NCBI RefSeq assembly: GCF_000378225.1
Contig: NZ_KB905142.1
Span: 124,001-188,000, forward strand
Length of the DNA: 64,000 nt
Direction of reading: 5' to 3'
Origin: Methylophilus methylotrophus DSM 46235 = ATCC 53528
GTDB taxonomy: Bacteria > Pseudomonadota > Gammaproteobacteria > Burkholderiales > Methylophilaceae
The position numbers and the translations under genes are program-made. Positions 45,866 through 54,690 of the stretch are shown here, piece by piece (the stretch's first letter is position 1; each line of letters starts with the position of its first letter). The notes beneath the pieces were generated by a model. The model searched no databases. It had not been told where the DNA came from and saw only the letters and a program-made list of their open reading frames with translations.

Positions 45866-46229
45866 TACGGCATAAACTATTATTAATGGCGCATAGTTTC
45901 GCATAGTCAGGCCACATTGTGCCGGAATAATAAAGGGGGAATTACCAAGTATTTATTCTCCATACATTGAGTAGGAGGTTGTGGAAATGACAGTGGCCAA
46001 GTGTGCTCATGGTGCTTTAAAGTGGTGAGACATATCAATGTGAGTCTCGAATAAATACCCATTTTTTGCGTTGTGGGAGATATACAATCGATGGTCAAAT
46101 CTCCTGTGTCACTGTAGCTAAAATATTCCCCAATAAAAACAACCAGTTGCCCGTTGTCAATCAAAATAAATCAATATATTGTGTTTTCTTCAATTGAAAA
46201 GCCATAGATATTGTTTTATAGTCGCATCC
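45866..46229. other. intergenic region with no gene seen
   Basis: This AT-rich gap separates the divergent FadL-type gene and the nrdA riboswitch. It must contain promoters for both directions. No convincing box, repeat or small gene was recognised. Confidence 0.5.
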
Positions 46230-46424
46230 ATACGGTACGCAGATAGAGTGTCCTCTTCTGTGTTTAATAGGGAATCTGGTGCGTGAAACTGCGCAGGAAT
46301 CACTAAACCAGGGCTGCCCCCGCAACTGTGATCAGCGAGTTGTTTGCTGCAATCGACGCCACTGAGTAAATTCGGGAAGGCACAAGCAAATAATGATGAC
46401 CTGAGAGCCAGGAGACCTACCGTG
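46230..46424 (+). promoter_or_regulatory. cobalamin riboswitch
   Basis: Conserved elements appear in order: AATAGGGAATCTGGTG (46269-46284), GGCTGCCCCCGCAACTGT (46311-46328), GCCACTGAG, CGGGAAGGCA (about 46373-46382), and the B12 box segment GAGAGCCAGGAGACCTACC. It lies about 150 bp upstream of nrdA. With cobalamin bound it should repress class Ia ribonucleotide reductase, implying a B12-dependent class II enzyme elsewhere in the genome. The expression platform (terminator or blocked RBS) could not be read. Confidence 0.93.
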
Positions 46425-46571
46425 ATTTTTTCTTGTTAACGTTTGAGGCGGGGTGTCCTCGGCAGATACGATTTTTCAGAAGCGGGCTTGATATTGGGGT
46501 TGCTCGGCCTGAAAAAATGTTGTCTATGCCACTTGTCAGGTCACCTTCGCTGCCGGAATTGGGAGCCAACA

Positions 46572-48851
46572 ATGTCACAATACGAATCCATGCAGGCCAC
46601 GAAACGCGATGGTCGCAAGGAACCTATTAATCTCGACAAAATACACCGCGTCATTGATTGGGCTGCACAAGGCCTCAATAACGTGTCGGTGTCACAAGTA
46701 GAGTTGCGCTCCCATATCCAGTTTTACGATGGCATCCGTACCGATGATATCCACGAGACCATCATCAAGTCCGCCGCTGACCTGATTTCTGAAGAAACAC
46801 CAGACTACCAGTACCTGGCGGCACGTTTATCCATTTTTCACCTTCGCAAGATCGCTTATGGCCAGTTTGAGCCACCCCATCTGTTTGACCATGTCACCAA
46901 GCTGGTCGACCTCGGCAAATATGATAAACACCTGCTGAGCGATTACAGCCGTGAAGAGTTTGATACGCTGAATGGTTATATCGACCACTGGCGTGACCTG
47001 AACTTCTCTTATGCCGCCGTCAAGCAGCTCGAGGGTAAATACCTGGTGCAGAACCGCGTCACCAAGAAAATCTACGAGAGCCCGCAGTTCCTGTACATCC
47101 TGGTGGCGATGAGCCTGTTTGCCAATTACAAAGGGCAGACCAGACTGGACCTGATCAAGCGCTTCTACGATGCGGTGTCCACCTTCAAGATCTCGTTGCC
47201 TACGCCTATTATGTCCGGTGTGCGTACGCCCACACGCCAGTTCAGCTCCTGCGTGCTGATTGAGTGTGACGACAGCCTGGACAGCATCAACGCCACTTCC
47301 AGTGCTATTGTGAAATATGTGTCACAACGCGCCGGTATCGGCGTCAATGCAGGCCGCATCCGCGCACTGGGCAGTGAAATCCGGGGTGGCGAAGCGCAGC
47401 ATACTGGCTGCCTGCCGTTCTACAAACTGTTCCAGTCTGCCGTGAAATCCTGCTCACAGGGTGGCGTGCGTGGCGGGGCGGCGACCTTGTTCTACCCATT
47501 GTGGCACCTGGAAGTCGAGTCATTACTGGTCCTGAAAAACAACCGCGGCGTGGAAGAAAACCGCGTGCGTCATTTAGACTACGGCGTGCAGATCAACCGC
47601 CTGATGTACCAGCGCCTGATCAAGGGCCAGAACATTACCTTGTTCTCACCACATGATGTACCTGGCATGTACGACGCTTTTTTTGCCGACCAGGACGAGT
47701 TCGAGCGCCTGTATACGCAATATGAAGCCGATGACAGCATCCGCAAGCGCACCATGCCAGCGGTAGACCTGTTCTCGCTGATGATGCAGGAGCGCGCCGG
47801 TACAGGCCGTATCTATATCCAGAACGTGGACCACTGCAATACGCATAGCCCGTTTGATCCCTCCGTGGCACCGGTGCGCCAGTCCAACCTGTGCATGGAA
47901 ATCGCGCTGCCGACACATCCCTTAAACGACATCAATGATGAAGAAGGCGAAATCGCGCTGTGTACCTTGTCAGCGTTTAACCTGGGTGCGCTGGAGTCAC
48001 TCGACGAGCTGGAAGGCCTGGCCGACCTGGTAGTACGCGCGTTGGATGCCTTGCTCGAATACCAGGATTACCCAGTCAAGGCGGCGTTAAACGCCACTAA
48101 CAAGCGCCGTTCACTGGGCGTGGGCGTGATCAACTACGCCTACTACCTGGCGAAAAACGGCACCAGCTATACTGATGATGCCGCGCTGGGCCTGACCCAC
48201 CGCACGTTTGAGGCGATTCAGTACTATCTGCTCAAAGCGTCCGTACAACTTGCACGTGAGTTTGGCCCTTGCGGTGCGTTTAACGAAACCACCTATGCCA
48301 AAGGCATTTTGCCGATTGATACCTACAAAAAAGATCTCGACGCCGTGTGCAGCGAGCCGTTGTTACTCGACTGGGAGAGCCTGCGTAAAGAAATACAGAA
48401 AGACGGCTTGCGCAACTCAACACTGACCGCGCTCATGCCATCCGAGACCTCCAGCCAGATCGCCAACGCCACCAATGGCATTGAGCCACCGCGTGGCCTG
48501 GTGTCGGTCAAGCAGTCCAAAGACGGTATCTTGCGTCAGGTGGTGCCAGAGATTGAGCGCTTGCGTGACCAATACCAGTTGCTGTGGAAAATCCCAAGCA
48601 ATGACGGTTACCTCAAGCTGGTAGGTATTATGCAGAAGTTTGTGGATCAATCCATTTCTGCCAACACCAACTACGACCCGACCCGTTTTGAAGGTGGCCG
48701 TGTGCCGATGAAGCAGTTGCTCAAAGACTTGCTGCAAGTGTACAAGCTTGGCATTAAAACGCTGTACTACCACAATACCAGAGACGGTGCGACTGAAGGT
48801 GGCACCGAAGCAGAGGATGATGGGTGTGCGAGCGGTGCCTGCAAGATTTAA
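46572..48851 (+). CDS. nrdA: class Ia ribonucleoside-diphosphate reductase alpha subunit
   Basis: Catalytic subunit reducing ribonucleotides, 759 residues. There is an N-terminal ATP-cone (RDGRKEPINLDKIHRVIDWA, about residues 11-30). Active-site Cys are seen in QFSSCVLIECD, NLCMEIALPTHP (Asn-Leu-Cys-x-Glu) and IALCTLSAFNLG, and the C-terminal redox pair is CASGACKI. ATG 46572 is chosen because GGGAG lies upstream and the protein then begins just before the ATP-cone; the open frame extends 43 codons further without family similarity. Controlled by the cobalamin riboswitch. A palindromic repeat begins at its stop codon. Confidence 0.97.
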   Translation: MSQYESMQATKRDGRKEPINLDKIHRVIDWAAQGLNNVSVSQVELRSHIQFYDGIRTDDIHETIIKSAADLISEETPDYQYLAARLSIFHLRKIAYGQFEPPHLFDHVTKLVDLGKYDKHLLSDYSREEFDTLNGYIDHWRDLNFSYAAVKQLEGKYLVQNRVTKKIYESPQFLYILVAMSLFANYKGQTRLDLIKRFYDAVSTFKISLPTPIMSGVRTPTRQFSSCVLIECDDSLDSINATSSAIVKYVSQRAGIGVNAGRIRALGSEIRGGEAQHTGCLPFYKLFQSAVKSCSQGGVRGGAATLFYPLWHLEVESLLVLKNNRGVEENRVRHLDYGVQINRLMYQRLIKGQNITLFSPHDVPGMYDAFFADQDEFERLYTQYEADDSIRKRTMPAVDLFSLMMQERAGTGRIYIQNVDHCNTHSPFDPSVAPVRQSNLCMEIALPTHPLNDINDEEGEIALCTLSAFNLGALESLDELEGLADLVVRALDALLEYQDYPVKAALNATNKRRSLGVGVINYAYYLAKNGTSYTDDAALGLTHRTFEAIQYYLLKASVQLAREFGPCGAFNETTYAKGILPIDTYKKDLDAVCSEPLLLDWESLRKEIQKDGLRNSTLTALMPSETSSQIANATNGIEPPRGLVSVKQSKDGILRQVVPEIERLRDQYQLLWKIPSNDGYLKLVGIMQKFVDQSISANTNYDPTRFEGGRVPMKQLLKDLLQVYKLGIKTLYYHNTRDGATEGGTEAEDDGCASGACKI

Positions 48852-48995
48852 ATAAGCACTGACTCAGTGGCTGCGCGGGTAAATTGCTGCGTTGTGCGGT
48901 GCGCGAAATCCTCATGTACTCTCGTGTACATTGCGGTTTCTGTGCTCCGTACGCCTTGCACTTTATCCCGCTCGCTCACTGATTCAACGCTTATT
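48851..48995. repeat. 145-bp MITE-like palindromic element between nrdA and nrdB
   Basis: Outer inverted repeats of about 35 bases: AATAAGCACTGACTCAGTGG on the left, and AATAAGCGTTGAATCAGTGA reading in from the right on the other strand. The inner part is also an imperfect palindrome centred on GTACTCTCGTGTAC. The left end overlaps the nrdA stop codon. The core (minus strand GTACATGAGGATTTCGCGCA) recurs at 62996-63182. No coding capacity. Confidence 0.75.
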
Positions 48996-49058
48996 GCAGC
49001 GGGATAATGAATACATTTAAAAAAACAGTTTGAGCGTTAACACTTAAACATTAGGAAT

Positions 49059-50198
49059 ATGGCCATGGCCTACAGCATTTTCACGAAAACAGATAATGAT
49101 CAGTTAAAAGAACCGATGTTCTTCGGCCAGCCCGTCAATGTGGCACGGTATGACCAGCAGAAATACCCAGTCTTCGAAAAGCTGATCGAGAAGCAGCTTT
49201 CTTTCTTCTGGCGTCCGGAAGAAGTGGATGTATCGCAAGACCGTGCGGATTACCAGGGCCTGCCCGAGCATGAAAAGCATATTTTCATCAGCAACTTAAA
49301 ATATCAGACCTTGCTCGACTCTATCCAGGGCCGCAGTCCTAACGTGGCCTTGCTGCCACTGGTGTCGCTGCCCGAGCTGGAAACCTGGATTGAGACCTGG
49401 GCGTTTTCCGAGACCATACACTCGCGTTCATACACCCACATCATCCGCAACATCATCAATGACCCATCGGTTATTTTTGATGACATCGTGCGTAACGAAA
49501 ACATCACTGCACGTGCCTCAGATATCGCCCATTATTACGATGAGCTGATCCAGCAGACCATGCTGTATTCGCAATTGGGTGAGGGCAACCATGTGATTAA
49601 TGGCGAGACCAAAGTGGTTAACCGCCGCGAGCTCAAAAAGCTGCTCTACCGTTGCCTGATGAACGTGAACATCCTCGAAGCCATCCGCTTCTATGTCAGC
49701 TTTGCCTGCTCGTTCGCCTTTGCCGAGCGCAAGGTGATGGAAGGCAACGCCAAAATCATCCGCCTGATTGCGCGTGACGAAGCCTTGCACCTCACCGGCA
49801 CCCAGCACATCCTCAACATCATGCGCTCCGGCCAGGATGACCCGGAATACGCCGAGATTGCTGCCGAGTTGCACAACGAGTGCTTCGAGATGTTTAAAAC
49901 CGCTGCCGAGCAAGAAAAACAATGGGCAGAATACCTGTTTAAAGATGGCTCCATGATTGGGTTGAACAAAGATATCCTGTGCCAGTATGTCGAGTACATC
50001 ACCAACAGCCGCATGGCCTCAGTCGGTTTGCCGCCTGCGTTCCCCAACGCCAAAAATAACCCGATTCCATGGATCAACACCTGGCTGGCGTCAGACACTG
50101 TGCAGGTTGCACCGCAAGAAGTAGAATTAAGTTCATACTTGATTGGTCAGATTGATTCGGAGGTTTCAGCCGATGACCTGAATGATTTTGAACTCTAA
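49059..50198 (+). CDS. nrdB: class Ia ribonucleotide reductase beta subunit
   Basis: Di-iron tyrosyl-radical subunit, 379 residues. Metal ligands and radical Tyr are in [13 protein letters not shown] (Glu-x2-His-x3-Tyr, about residues 108-120), and the second site is in [12 protein letters not shown] (Glu-x2-His). [21 protein letters not shown] carries a further Glu. ATG 49059 or, with better ribosome-binding spacing, ATG 49065 is the start. It follows nrdA across a palindromic element and is followed by the yfaE-type ferredoxin gene. Confidence 0.97.
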   Translation: MAMAYSIFTKTDNDQLKEPMFFGQPVNVARYDQQKYPVFEKLIEKQLSFFWRPEEVDVSQDRADYQGLPEHEKHIFISNLKYQTLLDSIQGRSPNVALLPLVSLPELETWIETWAFSETIHSRSYTHIIRNIINDPSVIFDDIVRNENITARASDIAHYYDELIQQTMLYSQLGEGNHVINGETKVVNRRELKKLLYRCLMNVNILEAIRFYVSFACSFAFAERKVMEGNAKIIRLIARDEALHLTGTQHILNIMRSGQDDPEYAEIAAELHNECFEMFKTAAEQEKQWAEYLFKDGSMIGLNKDILCQYVEYITNSRMASVGLPPAFPNAKNNPIPWINTWLASDTVQVAPQEVELSSYLIGQIDSEVSADDLNDFEL

Positions 50199-50202
50199 TC
50201 AA

Positions 50203-50247
50203 GTAGCCGCGCGGGCAAATGGCCTTTATCCCGCACAGTCACTTATT
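50203..50247. repeat. internally deleted remnant of the palindromic element
   Basis: GCCGCGCGGGCAAAT followed directly by CCTTTATCCCGC and TCACTTATTG matches both outer arms of the 48851-48995 element with its centre missing. It starts a few bases after the nrdB stop codon. Confidence 0.5.
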
Positions 50248-50281
50248 GTTTCGCTATTAAGCTTGAAAAGACTTTTTTACA

Positions 50282-50692
50282 GTGATCAGTATCCGCAGTC
50301 AGCACAGCCGCTTTAGCCTGCTCCCGCAAGAAACCCTGCTCGAAGGCCTGGAACGTACCGGGCACGAGGTAGAGTACCAATGCCGGAGCGGTTATTGTGG
50401 TGCCTGCCGCGTACGCATGCTCGATGGCGAAGTCGATTACCTTGAACTGCCACTCGCCTTTATCGCCGCCGATGAAATTTTGCCATGTTGCTGCGTGCCC
50501 AAGTCAGATCTCTGGCTAGACTGTGAACTCCGTTTTGAGCTGCAAACCTCACAACTGCAAGACGATATGTTCCCGGCGCAGCAATCCCTGTTTGATGAAG
50601 ACCTGCCGTTTGCCGATGCACCTGTGAAAAAACTCCTGCGTAGAAGAGTGGTTAAAAACAACGTGCAGGCTAGCAACCTGTCATTGTTCTAA
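50282..50692 (+). CDS. yfaE: YfaE-type [2Fe-2S] ferredoxin for NrdB maintenance
   Basis: Plant-type ferredoxin that in E. coli supplies electrons to restore the NrdB di-iron/tyrosyl cofactor. Cluster ligands are CRSGYCGAC (Cys-x4-Cys-x2-Cys, about residues 36-44) and a fourth Cys in ILPCCCVP near 71. The start is GTG 50282. At 136 residues it is about 50 longer than E. coli YfaE; the extra tail (from about 88) is acidic, then ends in a basic KKLLRRRVVKNN stretch. It follows nrdB in the same direction, which supports the assigned role. Confidence 0.88.
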   Translation: MISIRSQHSRFSLLPQETLLEGLERTGHEVEYQCRSGYCGACRVRMLDGEVDYLELPLAFIAADEILPCCCVPKSDLWLDCELRFELQTSQLQDDMFPAQQSLFDEDLPFADAPVKKLLRRRVVKNNVQASNLSLF

Positions 50693-50700
50693 AAGCCTGT

Positions 50701-50982
50701 TTATTGCCTTTTGTCTAGTTGTTTTGCGCAAGTAATTCCCTCACGGCGTTTCGCCAGTCCGCGCACAGGTAAGGTTAAGTCAATGCGATTATTCTCGGCT
50801 AACAGCAAAGCCTTGAGTGAGGGGCGAGCGGACTGGTTCAGACGCTTCCATTCTGCTATGGGTACCAACACTGCTGTTTCTACCTCGTGTCGGCTGATCA
50901 CCTGTGGCCCTTCGTTGAGACAAGTGTCTAATAGCTGGCTAAATCGCGATTTTGCATCTTGTACTGACCAACTATTCATCAA
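50701..50982 (-). CDS. Phd/YefM-family antitoxin without adjacent toxin
   Basis: A 93-residue protein with the Phd/YefM N-terminal fold (SWSVQDAKSRFSQLLDTCLNEGPQVISRHE, residues 4-33, then TAVLVPIAEWKRL). The C-terminal half, which would bind a toxin, is basic at the end (LAKRREGITCAKQLDKRQ). No toxin gene follows: the next gene downstream is yfaE on the other strand, 8 bp away. It may be an orphan antitoxin or a remnant of a lost pair. It is divergent from the mazEF-like pair, about 200 bp away. Confidence 0.82.
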   Translation of the reverse strand: MMNSWSVQDAKSRFSQLLDTCLNEGPQVISRHEVETAVLVPIAEWKRLNQSARPSLKALLLAENNRIDLTLPVRGLAKRREGITCAKQLDKRQ

Positions 50983-51112
50983 GCACCTCCTGAAAAATTA
51001 AATGACGAGCTATTTGATTAGTTTGAAGTGATTTCGTTTGCCAGACAAGTCATTCCTTGCAGCATCTACTTGAGCTTCCAATTAAAGACTTTGAAAGATG
51101 TAGCAGTGTAAA

Positions 51113-51159
51113 AATATCCTACTTTTGTAAAACAATGAGTTATACTTCAGTAGGATATT
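51113..51159. promoter_or_regulatory. inverted-repeat operator of the mazEF-like pair
   Basis: AATATCCTACT (51113-51123) and AGTAGGATATT (51149-51159) are perfect 11-bp complements 25 bases apart, surrounding a TATACT -10-like box. They lie 20 bp before the antitoxin start, as expected for autorepression by an antitoxin-toxin complex. Confidence 0.65.
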
Positions 51160-51178
51160 CACTGAATTGGAGGATATG

Positions 51179-51424
51179 ATGTTTCAAACATTACGAAAAG
51201 CGGGCGGCTCACTGGTAATGACCGTCCCCAAAGCGTTTATTGATCAGAATGGGCTGGGTGAAGGTTCGCAAGTGGAGCTTCATTTGCTTGGTACCAAAAT
51301 GACCGTAGAGGCTCCCTCTAGACCACGCTACAACCTGGCCGAACTGATGGCAGAAATGCCTCAAGGGTTGCCACGTGTTGAGGGTTGGGATGAAATGCCT
51401 AGCGTTGGCCTGGAAAATCCATAA
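51179..51424 (+). CDS. MazE/AbrB-type antitoxin
   Basis: An 81-residue antitoxin. The AbrB-type swapped-hairpin DNA-binding domain spans about residues 4-45 (LRKAGGSLVMTVPKAFIDQNGLGEG, then VELHLLGTKMTVEA). The Pro/Glu-rich C-terminal tail (AELMAEMPQGLPRVEGWDEM) should wrap the toxin. The start is taken at ATG 51179 behind GGAGG; ATG 51176 directly before it is equally possible. Its stop overlaps the toxin start by one base (TAATG). Confidence 0.88.
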   Translation: MFQTLRKAGGSLVMTVPKAFIDQNGLGEGSQVELHLLGTKMTVEAPSRPRYNLAELMAEMPQGLPRVEGWDEMPSVGLENP

Positions 51425-51771
51425 TGGCCTACGTTCCAAACCGTGGTGATATCGTACATCTAGAATTTGACCCGGCATCAGGGCGAGAAATGAAAGGCCC
51501 GCACTTTGGTCTTGTCCTGAGTGGAAAGGTCTTCAACCAACAAGGCCTGGCAATGATTTGCCCAATCTCTCAGGGTGCAGCGGCAGCTTCTCGCACCTAC
51601 GGCACAGTGGTGACCCTGATGGGATCTGGCACTGACACCCAAGGTGCCGTGCATTGTCATCAGTTGAAGTCATTAGATTGGCGTGCGCGAAATGTACGCC
51701 TCAAAGAAACCGTACCGCAGGTCATCATGGATGAAGTCTTGGCAAGAGTTGAGGCCATTTTATTTGAATAG
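51424..51771 (+). CDS. MazF/PemK/ChpB-type endoribonuclease toxin
   Basis: A 115-residue mRNA interferase. It has the typical start YVPNRGDIVHLEFDPASGREMKGPHFGLVLSG (residues 3-34), where the Arg/Glu-Gly and Pro-H segments form the RNA site, then MICPISQ (S after P-I as in the family) and HQLKSLDWRARN near residue 79. Its start codon overlaps the antitoxin stop codon. A terminator follows at 51795-51820. Together with the upstream operator this looks like a complete, intact type II module. Confidence 0.92.
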   Translation: MAYVPNRGDIVHLEFDPASGREMKGPHFGLVLSGKVFNQQGLAMICPISQGAAAASRTYGTVVTLMGSGTDTQGAVHCHQLKSLDWRARNVRLKETVPQVIMDEVLARVEAILFE

Positions 51772-51794
51772 CAACCCGCCATTGTTTTCAGCAA

Positions 51795-51820
51795 TAAAAA
51801 AGGCGCATTAAGCGCCTTTT
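51795..51820 (+). terminator. terminator after mazEF-like pair
   Basis: AAAAAAGGCGC and GCGCCTTTT form a stem around ATTAA, ending in TTTT. It follows the toxin stop codon by about 25 bases. Confidence 0.85.
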
Positions 51821-51869
51821 GAGTTCGCAATTACGGGCCGGTTCTTAGCGCCAGCCTATCCTCCCCATG

Positions 51870-52082
51870 TTAGGGGCGTACCCACTGCATTTTTATATGT
51901 GGTGTACGTGCTTTCGAGTCTTTAGAAACCATATTGCAGCTGATAATCTCGCAACGCCAATACATCTGGCGGATTTTTTCATCGGCCTCACTGCGTGACT
52001 TACCGTATATCTGCAAGTTCTCAACCAGCACACCATTCGCACTGCGAATCGTGTACAAAAACTTTCCTGATGCATTCATCAT
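51870..52082 (-). CDS. small conserved-looking hypothetical protein
   Basis: A 70-residue protein (or 69 from the second ATG) with no signal peptide or membrane segment. The sequence SANGVLVENLQIYGKSRSEADEKIRQMYWRCEIISC reads like a compact alpha/beta domain with two Cys near the end of the helix. AGGGG lies about 11 bases upstream of the start. I do not recognise the family. It lies alone between the toxin terminator and an AT-rich gap. Confidence 0.5.
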   Translation of the reverse strand: MMNASGKFLYTIRSANGVLVENLQIYGKSRSEADEKIRQMYWRCEIISCNMVSKDSKARTPHIKMQWVRP

Positions 52083-52550
52083 TCAATGTCACCCCTACTG
52101 TTTTCTGGTGTTCAACACCATATTTATAGTGATATATCGTTACCATAACAAAGAATTTTAGGGTTGTATACATTGTAAAGATGGTTTTTTTATCGTTAAT
52201 TCAATAATTTAAAGGGTTTTTTGCATAAAACGCATCTGATTTCACTGCTAAATTGAATTTTTTTGCTGTAGTTAATGGATACTTTATCCATGTATTCTAG
52301 TAACTTGCATTTAGTTAATGCTATCTGATTAACTTTGCTAAAGCACCTTGTTATCGTGAAAGCTTAGATAAAGAACTAAGTTTTAAATCAGGCTTGGCAT
52401 TCAGAAGGTGACAGTTAGGTGGCTGCCGTTAAATGATCATGAGAAGTTTCATGGAATTCTCTGACCTTACCTTATGGCTCTCTTGAGCAATAAAATGACT
52501 GATTAATCTGTGAGAGAAAAATTAGATGTGTTTTCTTGAAAAGAGGCAAT
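52083..52550. other. AT-rich gap before the AIPR gene; no gene seen
   Basis: About 470 bases, clearly richer in A+T than the core genes around it. No repeat, RNA or small gene was recognised. It must hold the promoter for the AIPR gene. Confidence 0.5.
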
Positions 52551-54557
52551 ATGGCAAAAAATGATGTTGTACTTTTGGACTCTATTCTCAAGCAAAAGTC
52601 TGTTGAACAGCATGTCGATATTGGGGAAATATTCGAAAAATTTGTATTAGAGCAAATACTCAAAAACTATGATTTGTCAAATGAGGAAATAGCTTTTGGC
52701 TGGACAGATGGATCATTAGACGGTGGTATTGATGGATTCTATGTATTAGTGAACGGACTCTTGGTAACCGATGCTAGTGACTTTTCTTGGCCGCGCACAG
52801 GCGCCGAGATAGAAGTTTATTTAATTACCTGCAAGCATCGGGATACATTTCAACAAACCTCTCTTGATGCCATGCTTGCATCATTGCAAGAGATTTTTGA
52901 TTTAACTCGTAACACCCAAGAGTTATTAGGAAGTTACTCTAGTGACATAAGAAAATGCCGTGAAATTTTCATTGCCACCTACCATAACCTATCATTACAC
53001 AGACCCGTTTTAAAATTTAAAATAATTTATGCTTCACGAGGTGATACTGAATTACTGGGTAAAAGTATTGCAGCACGGGCAGATCAAATTATCGAATTAC
53101 TTAGTAAATATTTTAGTGCGTGCTCAGCAAGCTTCCAAGCTTTGGGTGCGTCTGAGCTAGTGGGACTTTATCGAGAAATAAAAAGTTTTTCTTTAGACTT
53201 GCCCGTGCAAGAGTGTTTAACAGCAAGTCAGGAAGGATACGTCGTACTCGCTCATCTTAGGGATTACAAAGAATTTGTTAGTGATGAAAAAGGACAATTG
53301 CGAAGGTACCTCTTTGATTCTAACGTGAGGGCTTATCTAGGTGCAAATTTAGTTAATGTGGATATTGCGGAAACGCTATCCAATTTAGGCTCACCTAATT
53401 TTTGGTGGTTAAATAATGGCGTCACAATACTTGCTACAAGCGCATCTATAGTTGGCAAATGTCTTAAGTTAAAGGATATTCAAATTGTAAACGGTCTACA
53501 AACTACTGAGTCCATTTATAGACATTATTCCCTCAATGAACCCAATCCAAATGATAAGCGTTCACTCTTAATAAAGGTTATCGTTACACAAGAAGAAGAT
53601 ATTCGAGATCAAGTAATTCGAGCTACAAACAACCAGAGCCTCGTAGAGCCAGCAGCACTACATGCAACTGACCATATACAGCGAGATATAGAGGACATAT
53701 TGCTTCGACATGATTGGTACTACGAGCGAAGAACCAATTTTTATAAAAACGAAGGTAGGCCAGATGCCAGAATATTGTCTCCCTTAATCCTTGCAACGGG
53801 TTCGGTAGCGCTTTTACTCAAAAACCCTGTGCAGTCCTCACGACTAAAACAAAAACATTTACGTACTGACGAGGCATACCAATCGGTTTATTCCACACAA
53901 TTTCCTTTGGATGCATGGCCAAAAGTAGCAGAGCTTATGCGAATTTCAGAAAATGGCTTGATACGACATTTTAGTAGACAAAAAGGTGGTAAAGCTCAGT
54001 ATCTATCTGCATTGAGAGGGCCTCTTGCATATGTCATTACTGTGAGATTAATAGGGTCGTTTTCATACTCCCATCGGCAGCTCGCAACAATTAACACTTC
54101 AATAGTAACGGATGAATTCATTAATGATTGCTTAAGTGCAATGGCTAGTTTTGGAGGAAGTCTTACAAGACATACCATTAATTCGGGCAGATTTTCACAA
54201 ACATTGCTTAGAATGAAAGAGTTATGGTCGATTGAGGGTGATGTTTTTGAGGGACGAAGACAGTTATCCTCAAGAAGATTTAATGGTAGAGAGGGTGAGC
54301 GGTTTGTACTAACGGAAGAGTTTTTGGAGGCTGTAAATAAAGCCTTACCTCCTCAACCTTGGAAGAAAGGTACAGCCCACCAAATTGCCAAGAACTTAGG
54401 AGTTGAGCGTCATCGCGTTTCTCATGCCATTACCACTTTAGTGAAGCGGGGAGTGTGGTTGAAGCAAAGAAATGGAATAGTCTATGATAAAGCGGGTAAT
54501 GAAATTATGAGGGACCCAACAAGAGTGTACACATTTCCATTAATTGAGCCTTCATAA
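52551..54557 (+). CDS. AIPR-family abortive infection/phage defence protein
   Basis: A 668-residue protein of the AIPR group. Residues about 45-120 form a restriction-endonuclease-like region with DGSLDGGIDGFYVL (D61) and EVYLITCKH (K95). The AIPR core is at about 245-520: RRYLFDSNVRAYLG, NFWWLNNGVTILA and KDIQIVNGLQTTESIYRHY are strong family marks. The C-terminal ~80 residues form a winged helix (HQIAKNLGVERHRVSHAITTLVKRGVW). The usual Glu/Gln two residues before the catalytic Lys is Thr here. ATG 52551 follows AGAGG. Base composition is more A+T rich than the surrounding genome, suggesting acquisition. Relatives protect against phage. Confidence 0.88.
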   Translation: MAKNDVVLLDSILKQKSVEQHVDIGEIFEKFVLEQILKNYDLSNEEIAFGWTDGSLDGGIDGFYVLVNGLLVTDASDFSWPRTGAEIEVYLITCKHRDTFQQTSLDAMLASLQEIFDLTRNTQELLGSYSSDIRKCREIFIATYHNLSLHRPVLKFKIIYASRGDTELLGKSIAARADQIIELLSKYFSACSASFQALGASELVGLYREIKSFSLDLPVQECLTASQEGYVVLAHLRDYKEFVSDEKGQLRRYLFDSNVRAYLGANLVNVDIAETLSNLGSPNFWWLNNGVTILATSASIVGKCLKLKDIQIVNGLQTTESIYRHYSLNEPNPNDKRSLLIKVIVTQEEDIRDQVIRATNNQSLVEPAALHATDHIQRDIEDILLRHDWYYERRTNFYKNEGRPDARILSPLILATGSVALLLKNPVQSSRLKQKHLRTDEAYQSVYSTQFPLDAWPKVAELMRISENGLIRHFSRQKGGKAQYLSALRGPLAYVITVRLIGSFSYSHRQLATINTSIVTDEFINDCLSAMASFGGSLTRHTINSGRFSQTLLRMKELWSIEGDVFEGRRQLSSRRFNGREGERFVLTEEFLEAVNKALPPQPWKKGTAHQIAKNLGVERHRVSHAITTLVKRGVWLKQRNGIVYDKAGNEIMRDPTRVYTFPLIEPS

Positions 54558-54690
54558 TTATTGTGAACAAAAGGGAGTTTTATTCGATTAATTGCTAACA
54601 AACGAAGACATTTGGAACCAGATTAAAAGTGAACACTCCCCGCACATAACCATAAAGAAAACATATAAAAATATCAGAGAGGTTGCAACG

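Noticed and set aside
45907-46164. 85-codon minus-strand open frame before the FadL-type gene
   Set aside because: No ribosome binding site, no domain, and irregular composition; it lies in the promoter region.
48851-48995. Palindromic element as an insertion sequence
   Set aside because: Too short to encode a transposase and without an open frame; at most a non-autonomous element.
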